DNA of 64,000 bases from 79-D21 sp964521575 (GTDB lineage: Bacteria > Synergistota > Synergistia > Synergistales > 79-D21). The stretch is from positions 111,668 through 175,667 of the forward strand of contig CAZFSR010000004.1 of NCBI GenBank assembly GCA_964521575.1, in the 5' to 3' direction. The translations under genes were made by a program, and so were the position numbers. Numbering within the stretch: position 1 is the first letter of the stretch; each line of letters opens with the position of its first letter. A model generated the notes under the pieces. That model did not search any database. It was given only the letters and a program-made list of their open reading frames with translations, and was not told the DNA's origin. This document shows, in pieces, positions 44,844-52,245 of this stretch.

Positions 44844-46076
44844 CTACCTGTTGATTGAAATGAACTCGCCCAAAATCCACCCCGTCTTGCCCGAGGAGGT
44901 CGATACCTTGTACCATAGCGCCCCTTTCAGGGATTTCACGTTTGTCTCGGAAGTCCAGCCTGAGATGGTGCCCGATTTGTCCTTCAAGGAAACCAGATAG
45001 GTGCCCTGGGAGGGATCGTGCTGGAGCAAGGAAACGGCCCGCCCCTTCCCAAGCGTTTTTGTCCGCCCGCCAATCTCGACGTAAAGGTCTTGCTTGAGGA
45101 TGGCCTCCTGATCGCTCCCTGAAATCCAACTGTCCAGCACCGTCACGTTCTGTCCTCGTGGCAAGGTGGATATTCTCTGGGCCAGGATTGAATGCCCGGC
45201 CCTCATGTTGACGTTTGAGGCGGAGATCCAGCCGGATGCCGGGAATCGAAGGACGTTGCCGGGTTGAACTGCAGCTTGAACGACCGGTGCAGGTTGATTG
45301 ACGGTCTGTGTGGGAGGATTCTCCTGGCTGGCGGTCACCTTGGATGGACTTTTGAAAAAGGAGAAAAGAACATCGCCTTTCGCCAGGAAGATCAAGGCCC
45401 CCAAGCCCAGAACGACTACCGCAAGCGCGGCCACAGGCAAGGAGGATTTTTGGGGTGGCGGATTCTGGGGAATGACCGAAACAGGAGCTTGTTGTGAAGG
45501 GGTTGATTGCGGGCCTTGAGCAATTCCGGTCGGAGTTCCCGGGATTCCGGCCTGCGCCCCGCAGGCGGGGCAGAACCTCATTTTCTCCTCCAGCTCTGTT
45601 CCGCAACGCGGGCAGGTTGCTTTTGCCTTCTCCCTCTCATGGCCGCAGGAATGGCAGAAATGATGACTTGGGTCGTTCACTGTTCGGCAATGGCTGCAGA
45701 CCCAGCCTTCTGTCTGAACGGGAGTCGGGGGCGTTGGCTGAGCCAGCGGAAGCGGGACGGATGCTGTCTGCCTTTCTTGGCCGATGGGGCCCTTGTCGAG
45801 GATGATGCCGGCATTGACCAGGGTCATTCTCGACAGCTCGTCCAGCGGGTAGAACCCCTGTGCGAGGAGCTTCTTCACGAAAATCTTGTTGTAGTAGAAG
45901 GGAAAAACCACCCAGGCAAAACCGAAAGTACAGACAGCGAGGAAAATCCCGATGAAGAACCAAGCTAGGTCTCCTCGCAGCAAAGGCACGAAGGCACCAA
46001 ATATCAAGGTCTTCCAGCTGAATCCCCAGTCTGCCTCCTTGATGAGTCCGGAGTTGTTCGTAAGCCTGATCTTCAA
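44844..46076 (-). CDS. Membrane protein with double zinc ribbon and SH3-like domains
   Basis: The 410-residue product has membrane helices near residues 28-65, a double zinc ribbon (CSHCRTVNDPSHHFCHSCG and CPRCGTELEEKMRFCPACG, residues 125-170), another helix near 215, and two bacterial SH3-like segments at the C-terminus (ASNVNMRAGHSILAQRI and ALWYKVSTSSGKTGWILGEF). Bacterial SH3 domains usually bind peptidoglycan. The zinc ribbons match those of the MORN and ankyrin proteins, but the N-terminal helices do not. The start is a TTG at 46076 after GGGGGAG; it heads a two-gene unit with the L,D-transpeptidase. Confidence 0.83.
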   Translation of the reverse strand: MKIRLTNNSGLIKEADWGFSWKTLIFGAFVPLLRGDLAWFFIGIFLAVCTFGFAWVVFPFYYNKIFVKKLLAQGFYPLDELSRMTLVNAGIILDKGPIGQERQTASVPLPLAQPTPPTPVQTEGWVCSHCRTVNDPSHHFCHSCGHEREKAKATCPRCGTELEEKMRFCPACGAQAGIPGTPTGIAQGPQSTPSQQAPVSVIPQNPPPQKSSLPVAALAVVVLGLGALIFLAKGDVLFSFFKSPSKVTASQENPPTQTVNQPAPVVQAAVQPGNVLRFPASGWISASNVNMRAGHSILAQRISTLPRGQNVTVLDSWISGSDQEAILKQDLYVEIGGRTKTLGKGRAVSLLQHDPSQGTYLVSLKDKSGTISGWTSETNVKSLKGALWYKVSTSSGKTGWILGEFISINR

Positions 46077-46184
46077 ATCCCCATCACTCCCCCATTGGAG
46101 CTTTCCTTTGCCTTGGCGGGCACCTCACGAACGGAAGCCCTCTCATTGTTAAAATTCGGATTGATCGAACCAATTGAACTCCCA

Positions 46185-46225
46185 GGATCATTCCTTGTCT
46201 ATCAGGGAATCCCCTAGTTTTTTTG
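46185..46225 (+). terminator. Plus-strand terminator without an obvious gene
   Basis: GGATCATTCCTTG pairs with CAGGGAATCC, then TTTTTTT follows on the plus strand. All neighbouring genes are on the minus strand, so this may end a short plus-strand RNA or be a relic. Confidence 0.45.
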
Positions 46226-46300
46226 GCATCCAGCCTCTTCTCCCAGGCACTTTTCCGATTTTTCACCGAGATAGCCTTACAGGGCCGGATCCCTGAAAAC

Positions 46301-46329
46301 TTGAAAAGCGACCCCTTAACGGATCGCTT
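46301..46329 (-). terminator. Terminator after the gene at 46367
   Basis: On the minus strand AAGCGA and TCGCTT form a stem with a 12-base loop, followed by TTTTCAAGTTTTC. Confidence 0.5.
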
Positions 46330-46366
46330 CGGTCGATTCAATTCCCTCCCATTTTCCGATGCAGCT

Positions 46367-46657
46367 TCAAGGCCTTCGGATGAGCCAGGTCACTCGGCCG
46401 AGGATGCCCGCCTTGCTCCTGCCTTCACGGTATCGCCTAAGTTGGATGTCGTCCCAGTCGTACTGCTTGGCCACGACGGATCCCTCTTCGATCGGCAGCG
46501 ACGTGTCGACCAACACAAGCAAGTCGGTCTTCTCAGGGGAGACATAGCCGTCGGAAACCAGGACAAGCGTGGAGTTCGGCCGGGGGACGAGGTAGTCCTG
46601 GAGTCGGTTTGCGAGGGGACGGTGTTCCTTGGGGACATGAGTCAGCTTGACGGCCAT
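46367..46657 (-). CDS. Small protein resembling part of an S24/LexA-type domain
   Basis: The 96-residue product has the segment TDLLVLVDTSLPIEEGSVVA followed by QLRRY, which resembles the strand order and lysine region of S24 peptidase domains in phage repressors and UmuD. No DNA-binding domain or clear catalytic serine segment is present. If the resemblance is real, it could modulate the SOS response or a repressor in the element. AAAGGCGG precedes the ATG. The call is tentative; otherwise it is a hypothetical mobile-element protein. Confidence 0.5.
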   Translation of the reverse strand: MAVKLTHVPKEHRPLANRLQDYLVPRPNSTLVLVSDGYVSPEKTDLLVLVDTSLPIEEGSVVAKQYDWDDIQLRRYREGRSKAGILGRVTWLIRRP

Positions 46658-46918
46658 GGCTGCTTTTCCGCCTTTCACATGATAGTCAACACATACTACC
46701 ATATGGCTAACAGGCAGTAATCTTTAAATGCGGAGGTTTTTACGGATCGGATGGGTGAAACCACAGAGGCAACTGCGGACCTTTTGACTTGGGTTCGAAA
46801 ACCGGTGTTGGTTATGGAGAAACCGACCGACCACACCACGCCACAAATTTCTCAGGCTATCCCTTTGCCCGGCTGCCTGCAGCCGTCTCGGTCGGGTTCT
46901 TGGCGAGGGTCGATCAGC

Positions 46919-47347
46919 CTATTGGCAGTTCTCTTCGACCCAGTTATCCAGCCAGACGATCATCTCGCCCTGGACATGCTCTTCAAACTCTTCCTGATGC
47001 TTCTCCTGGAACTCGCCCCGGTAGTTTTCCACCGCCGCCTTGTCCTCAGGACTGTTCGGGTCGATGCCCCGATACAGGAGAGATCGCCTGAAACGCCTGT
47101 CGGTCATGGGCGGCCACTCGTCCCTCGCCTTCTCCTCGGCTAGTTCATAACCCTTCGGACGGTTGCATCCATTCGGGCATAGATGCTTGGATGCCGCAGT
47201 CCCCGCATAAAAGTCCGCACTCTTTGGGACGATATCCGCACGGAAAAGGATCCCGCAACGTTTGCAGTGCACATACCCGTCGATCGATCCCAGCTTCAGG
47301 CCCAACTTACGGCGTACCTTCCCGAAATTAACCTCATTCCACTCCAT
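46919..47347 (-). CDS. Zinc-binding hypothetical protein
   Basis: The 142-residue product has four cysteines in CKRCGILF and CPNGC, with a histidine before the second pair, which suggests a zinc site. The rest is helical and acidic (EFQEKHQEEFEEHVQGEM). TAAGGAGG lies upstream of the ATG. I recognise no family; such proteins are common in integrated elements. Confidence 0.65.
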   Translation of the reverse strand: MEWNEVNFGKVRRKLGLKLGSIDGYVHCKRCGILFRADIVPKSADFYAGTAASKHLCPNGCNRPKGYELAEEKARDEWPPMTDRRFRRSLLYRGIDPNSPEDKAAVENYRGEFQEKHQEEFEEHVQGEMIVWLDNWVEENCQ

Positions 47348-47607
47348 TTCCTAAGGCCTCCTTATTGGTTTTTGATCGGTCTTGCTTCCTGGGGAGAATC
47401 CTTTTCCCCCGCCATCAACGCTCCGTTCTCTCGTTCCGTTTTCTCCTGTGCCCCACCTCCCTGATGTTCCCCGCGGGTTGCCTTTTCAGCTTTTCAGGCT
47501 CCCGGTTTTCGTATTGGGCAAGGGTGAAAAGTGGGAATCTGCCCGCCACTCTGCCCAGTCCCAGCGAAGGGTCTTCAAACCCCTCGAGGACCTCCCCTGA
47601 TTCCACC

Positions 47608-48897
47608 CTAGAAATCGGCGATCCTCACCCTGCCCACTCGCTCCAGGTCCTTTGCATTCAGGATCAGGAAGGTGTTCCTGAATCCTGTTGGAAAGACGAC
47701 CTTTGCTCTTCTCAAGAGTTTGCGGTCCAGAATCAATGGATACTGCCGCCGCTTTGCCATCGGGAAGGCCGGTAGGCCGAAGTCCCGGCCGGGAAAGAGC
47801 TTCTCCGTCTCTTCTTCCTCGACCCTTGCGACCGGCTTGCCCAATACCTGGGATACGTTCCGTGTTTCCAAGGATTCGGTGTTCTCGACGCCCACCAGGT
47901 AGCGCTCCCCATCCGCACCCTTCCATAGGGACACCTCGCACACGCCCATGTCCCTGAAGTCCGGCAGCCCGGAAATCAGTCCCGAAAGGAAATCCTTGAA
48001 CCGGGCGTCCACCTCCTTGACCTCGAAAGGGATCTTCTCCGAGGCGAAGGCTTCCTCCATCTCCTTTTTTTCCTTCCACCTTCTGAAGCTGAGCTTCTGG
48101 CTGGTCCTGTAGCCCTCGTTGCACGAGGGGCAGAAGTTCCGGGCGTTTTCGTTCGGACGCCTGAAATCCCTCACGTAGATCCTTCGACAGTGATCGCACT
48201 CGAAAATCGCGGTCCTCGTCCAGACCAGGCGGTAGAGTCCCAAGTACAGGGCTCCCTCGCACCCGGTCGATTCGAAACTCTGCGAGGCTTCCAACCGGTA
48301 TTCGCCTTCAAGGCCCGTCGCCTTCAACCTCGTTTCCCCGATCCGTACACTCTTTTTCATCCACCCCGCCATGAGTTCGTAAAGATGCCCCATATAATCC
48401 CCGAGTGGGTTCGGCCAATCCGCGAAATCGACCCCTGGTGAACGGAAATGCTCCCCATGCAGCACCTTCTCCTTGAGCAGCAAATCCTCAAGGCTCTTCC
48501 AGATTTTCTGAGGAGCCAGGAAACCGTGGGTGACATGGGCATAGTTCCGGAGGAACACCGCCGCCTTTTCACATAGTCCCCGGTAGCTTCCCAGCGCTTC
48601 CTCGCACTCGTCCTCTCCTTTCGTCAAGGGCCCCCAGGATTGGGCAAACCCCAACAGCGCTTCGCCTGTCGGATTCTCCGCCACATGGAGCGCATCGTCC
48701 AAAAGAAGTTCCAATCCCGAATCCCCACCAGGAGCTGGTTCAATCGCCCTCGTTGCCCATTTGCCGCCTCTGAATCTGACGGAAGTTGCGTTGGGCATTG
48801 AGTCGGCCTCCAGGTTGAATCCCGTGAGGAGCGACCTCCGAAAATCGCCGCAGATTGTCCCATCGACTTGGTAAGCCCTAACCTCTGCCAAATCCAT
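47608..48897 (-). CDS. Hypothetical protein with central zinc-finger
   Basis: The product of about 429 residues carries FECDHCRRIYVRDFRRPN followed by ARNFCPSCNEGYRTSQK near residue 230. This CX2C-CX2C finger resembles the knuckles of CGNR-type and other mobile-element proteins. The remainder, with many aromatic and acidic residues, is unrecognised. The start is uncertain: several in-frame ATGs lie between 48957 and 48897; the last follows a GGTGGTGG stretch and is my choice. The gene is transcribed away from the replication module. Confidence 0.6.
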   Translation of the reverse strand: MDLAEVRAYQVDGTICGDFRRSLLTGFNLEADSMPNATSVRFRGGKWATRAIEPAPGGDSGLELLLDDALHVAENPTGEALLGFAQSWGPLTKGEDECEEALGSYRGLCEKAAVFLRNYAHVTHGFLAPQKIWKSLEDLLLKEKVLHGEHFRSPGVDFADWPNPLGDYMGHLYELMAGWMKKSVRIGETRLKATGLEGEYRLEASQSFESTGCEGALYLGLYRLVWTRTAIFECDHCRRIYVRDFRRPNENARNFCPSCNEGYRTSQKLSFRRWKEKKEMEEAFASEKIPFEVKEVDARFKDFLSGLISGLPDFRDMGVCEVSLWKGADGERYLVGVENTESLETRNVSQVLGKPVARVEEEETEKLFPGRDFGLPAFPMAKRRQYPLILDRKLLRRAKVVFPTGFRNTFLILNAKDLERVGRVRIADF

Positions 48898-49359
48898 CAA
48901 AACCACCACCATTCTGCGTGTTATTCTAACTACCATTTGACTTTTATGCAAGCCCATGATAAAGTTGCTTTTCTCAACATACTGCTTGCTGTTTCTATAG
49001 CCTATTGTTTTTAGACATACATCTCGCTCCGGGCAAAAGAGCCGGCCTGGGCGGCGGGGACTTAAGCCCCGGCGGAGAGGAGGGCGCCCTTCCTCCGAAA
49101 CGGCTTTGAGGCCATAGAGGCATGTCAGCAGAAAAAATTTCAGGACCGAACGGCTCATATTCGGAAGGAGGAAGTCCGGATGAAGGAATGAAGGAGATCG
49201 CACCTCGCGGAGCAAGTGGCCAACCGTCGCGCTGCTTAAGGATTGGCAAGCAGCCAAACAGGTTTGTAAGGCTTGTTAGCCGATCTGCGTTGCCCATCGC
49301 AAGAGGACAGCCGATGCGAAATTACGCTTACAAGCCTTACAAGTGGGAGGAGACTAATC
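48898..49359 (+). promoter_or_regulatory. Divergent control region with structured GC-rich block
   Basis: This 462-base gap separates minus-strand genes from the plus-strand replication module. A GC-rich block at 49030-49110 contains several nested inverted repeats (GGGGACTTAAGCCCC, GAGGAGGGCGCCCTTCCTC). The iterated TTACAAGCC-type sequences lie at its right end. A 90-codon frame beginning at 49122 is weak and overlaps the next gene, so I do not call it. The region could be an origin of replication or a phage-like control region. Confidence 0.45.
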
Positions 49360-49653
49360 ATGTTCAGCGATATCGTGTCCGAATTAACCATTGAAAGGAT
49401 CGACAGCGAAAACACCGAAACCCAGTATGTCGTAATCGACAGGATTCCGGCTTTTGTCGAAAGCCCTGATGCGGTCCCTTTCCCGGAGGAGCTGCACAGG
49501 GGCACGTTGCGCGAGTGCGTTGAGGTTCTTTTAGCTACGGCTTTCCGGATGGCCGTCGCATACCATCTCGCGGACACATACCTTTCCTGCCATCGGGACT
49601 CGCCGGGCAAGTGAGTTCCCCGATGTCGGAAAACGCCTTACAAACCTAACAAA
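49261..49653. repeat. Three iterated TTACAAGCC-type sequences (iterons or operators)
   Basis: Related sequences occur at 49261-49279 (GGTTTGTAAGGCTTGTTAG, inverted), 49325-49343 (CGCTTACAAGCCTTACAAG) and 49636-49653 (CCTTACAAACCTAACAAA). In the forward sense each reads (T)TA(A)CAARCCTTACAA-like. They flank the 84-residue gene and stand before the RepA-like gene, where plasmids have iterons. They could equally be operators for a repressor. Confidence 0.55.
49360..49614 (+). CDS. Small hypothetical protein at head of replication module
   Basis: The 84-residue product (MFSDIVSELTIERIDSENTE) is acidic with no recognised motif. GGGAGGAG precedes the ATG. It sits between two of the iterated sequences and 57 bases before the RepA-like gene, and so is probably part of the replication or control module of the element. 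Confidence 0.65.
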   Translation: MFSDIVSELTIERIDSENTETQYVVIDRIPAFVESPDAVPFPEELHRGTLRECVEVLLATAFRMAVAYHLADTYLSCHRDSPGK

Positions 49654-49671
49654 ATCAGGAGATGATTTAGC

Positions 49672-52068
49672 ATGAGCAAATCGGCTTCACCCGGAAGGGT
49701 GGATCACCCCGGGGACAAGTTCCTCAAGAGCATCGTAACCCTGTCTGAAGTGGCTTCGCAGCCCGCCCCTTCCAATCGAATGTTACTCGCAGACCTGCTG
49801 CCCACTGGTCTGATCGGCCTGACCGGGCTCCCCACATCGGGGAAGAGCAACCTGGGAGTCCTTCAATCGCTGGGGGTCTGCACAGGCTTGCAAGTCGGCC
49901 AGATGTTCCCGCTCCAAACTGGATCGGCACTCTATTGCACCAGCGAAACGTCCACGCATGAGATTTGCAGTCGGGCCAGCGCCTACCTTCAGAACCCGCG
50001 GATTCTGCCCAGAAACTTTTTCGTCAGCGCGGAAACAGGAGAGAACTTCGAGGATTGGCTCAACGGATTTGAATCTCTCCTGGATCACCTTCGTGACGTC
50101 AGGATCGCTGTGCTGGATCCGGTCGTCTCCTTTTTGAGAGAGCTGACCCACGCGAATTACGCCAAGCAATATCTCATTTTCAGCAGGCTGCGCCAGTTGG
50201 CGAAAGAGCGGGGAATGGCCCTCCTGCTCGTAAGCCACTGCACAAAGAAGGCCGGCAACCGGATCTCCTCCTCGTACGGCACTGTTGCCCTCCCGGCGTG
50301 TGCCGACGCCATGCAGACGATCGATCGCGAGCAAGGGACGTTGACGGTATCCGGCAACACGTTCGGGGATCAGGTCTACGAGATAACCGCTTTCGACGGT
50401 TACCCCCCATACCTGAGCATCCGGCTCAACCCTGGGTTTCAGGATATCCGCCTTACCCCCGATCAGAAGGAAGTCTTTATGGAAATCGGAAGATCCCCCC
50501 TGCCGAACGTACGCGCCAAGGAGCTTGAACGGGTTTTCTCGGGCGTCCGTAGCGGGGCGGCGGTTCGCCAACTGCTCGGACACCTCAAAGAGAAAGGACT
50601 TATCCTTCCATTCCGGAGAGGACTTTACCAGCTCTCCCCTCCGGGAAAACAGTATTTCGAAGAGCTTTTAAACCGTCAAAGGGCTCAAAAAAGGATCCAT
50701 GACCATTGGGGACGCTTGGCCAGTGTCGTTGCGCCCGACCTGGATGAAGAATTGACCCCGACACCGCCTGAACTGTTTTTCGTAGAACCTGACGACGAGC
50801 CTTTTACGAGGAATTTCAACGATGACCTTCAAGATGCCTTTCTGGAATCACTGGGGAAGGGATCCGAAGATCGTCCCTCGCCCGATCAGGAAACAACGAA
50901 ACTGGCTGAGCCAGAGCCATTCGCTGAAAATCCGGTAGTCGTTGACGAACCCGTGATCGAGCCGGAACTCGAAGCAGGATCTCCAGCGGAACCGAAGGTT
51001 GATACCCCCAAGGAAGCTGATGCCCCGGAAGGTTCAAGTCCCGGGGATCACGGTGAAGGCAAGGAGGAGGCGGGCCCCAGCGGCCCGCCTTTGCCTTCCG
51101 AAGACACTGACGCTGCCGATGCGGAAAGGGAATCGAACGGAACCGAGCAAGGCGAGCCTAAAGACCTATTGGAAGGAAGGCTCCATGAGGGCTACGACAA
51201 AGTTTCTTCCACCGGCCCAGTAACGGCAGTCACAGGAACTCCAGGACTCGCTGCTCCCGTGCCCCACACCCAGGAGGGGCAAGCCTCTATCGAGGCCCCG
51301 GATCGGGAGGCATTCGAAGCTGCCAGGGATGCGATCGGTTTCCGGACGCTTAAGCTCGATACGGAATACGGGAACGACACGCGAGAAGCATTGAAACAAG
51401 AATACAAGGAAAAATTCATCGATTGTTCCGTCCGGGGGAAATCCGTCTTCCTAGCGGCGGAGTCCGAGCCGTATTCCTTCGAATCCATGGTCATGGACGG
51501 CGAACTTGGGAAAAGCCTGAAGCGCTATTTCGAAAGCCAGTGCCTGGAGGCGCTGGACCTCTTCGTCGAACTGGCCGAGAGGGGCCTTCTTATCCATTTG
51601 AAGGACTGGAACCGAAAATTCGAACTGCGTCCCGTAAAAGAAGGACATGCCTCCATCGAGAGGCCTGACGGAGTTGCTACGACGCTGGCAGGGCGTTTTT
51701 CCTCCGCCCCTCCGGAAATCCTCCCTCGGCTGGAAAGTCTGGAACCGGTCCTCTGTGCCCTCATGAGTGAAAAGGGATGGGAAGCGGTGTCCAATTTTAT
51801 CCAGGGGCGGTATCTGTCCAGGTGGGAGTCAGGCGTCATCTTCGATGCTTTTTTCAACAAGCGTCGTCCATCCACAGCTTCTCTCGGAACCGGACTTAAG
51901 AAACCTGAACGGTTCCACCGTCTGTTGATCGCCTGCCAGGAACCCGAAAACAGCGGCTTGGTTTGCTTGAGGCATGATCCCAGTCAGTTCGTCTTCCCCC
52001 TCAGGCGCAGGCAGATCCGCGAATCCCTCGGCCTGCCGACATGGCCTGGAGACCGGACTGCAAGGTGA
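49672..52068 (+). CDS. RepA-like RecA-fold ATPase with long C-terminal extension
   Basis: The first 260 residues form an AAA_25/RepA-type RecA-fold ATPase: Walker A GLTGLPTSGKSNLG near residue 55, Walker B RIAVLDPVVSFL near 148, and LLLVSHCTKKAG as sensor. Plasmid RepA helicases and phage helicases have this fold. A winged-helix-like segment follows (residues 265-330). An acidic, proline-rich linker (residues 360-520) and a C-terminal domain of about 250 residues that I do not recognise complete the 798 residues. At more than twice the length of RepA it is unusual. The next gene encodes a primase, so a replication role is likely. Confidence 0.75.
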   Translation: MSKSASPGRVDHPGDKFLKSIVTLSEVASQPAPSNRMLLADLLPTGLIGLTGLPTSGKSNLGVLQSLGVCTGLQVGQMFPLQTGSALYCTSETSTHEICSRASAYLQNPRILPRNFFVSAETGENFEDWLNGFESLLDHLRDVRIAVLDPVVSFLRELTHANYAKQYLIFSRLRQLAKERGMALLLVSHCTKKAGNRISSSYGTVALPACADAMQTIDREQGTLTVSGNTFGDQVYEITAFDGYPPYLSIRLNPGFQDIRLTPDQKEVFMEIGRSPLPNVRAKELERVFSGVRSGAAVRQLLGHLKEKGLILPFRRGLYQLSPPGKQYFEELLNRQRAQKRIHDHWGRLASVVAPDLDEELTPTPPELFFVEPDDEPFTRNFNDDLQDAFLESLGKGSEDRPSPDQETTKLAEPEPFAENPVVVDEPVIEPELEAGSPAEPKVDTPKEADAPEGSSPGDHGEGKEEAGPSGPPLPSEDTDAADAERESNGTEQGEPKDLLEGRLHEGYDKVSSTGPVTAVTGTPGLAAPVPHTQEGQASIEAPDREAFEAARDAIGFRTLKLDTEYGNDTREALKQEYKEKFIDCSVRGKSVFLAAESEPYSFESMVMDGELGKSLKRYFESQCLEALDLFVELAERGLLIHLKDWNRKFELRPVKEGHASIERPDGVATTLAGRFSSAPPEILPRLESLEPVLCALMSEKGWEAVSNFIQGRYLSRWESGVIFDAFFNKRRPSTASLGTGLKKPERFHRLLIACQEPENSGLVCLRHDPSQFVFPLRRRQIRESLGLPTWPGDRTAR

Positions 52069-52086
52069 AGATCGTCGAAGAAATTC

Positions 52087-52125
52087 GAGGGAGGTCCGAA
52101 AGGGCCTCCCTCCTGGCTCTTTTGT
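52087..52125 (+). terminator. Terminator after the RepA-like gene
   Basis: GAGGGAGG and CCTCCCTC form an eight-pair stem around TCCGAAAGGG, followed by CTGGCTCTTTTG. It lies 18 bases after the stop. Confidence 0.75.
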
Positions 52126-52245
52126 GTGAATCTGGGCAGCAAGTACTCCTGTAGTGGTAATAGTAAATATTTCTAAATAGTAACTAGAACAAATATATAG
52201 AGAGAGGCCCATCAACACCAGCTTTTTTCAAAGGAGATGATCGGC

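Noticed and set aside
46751..47143. A 130-codon plus-strand frame opposite the zinc-binding gene
   Set aside because: Antisense to a gene with a strong ribosome site and cysteine motif; no features of its own.
49122..49394. A 90-codon frame before the replication module
   Set aside because: Weak start, biased composition, overlaps the better supported 84-residue gene and the iterated sequences.
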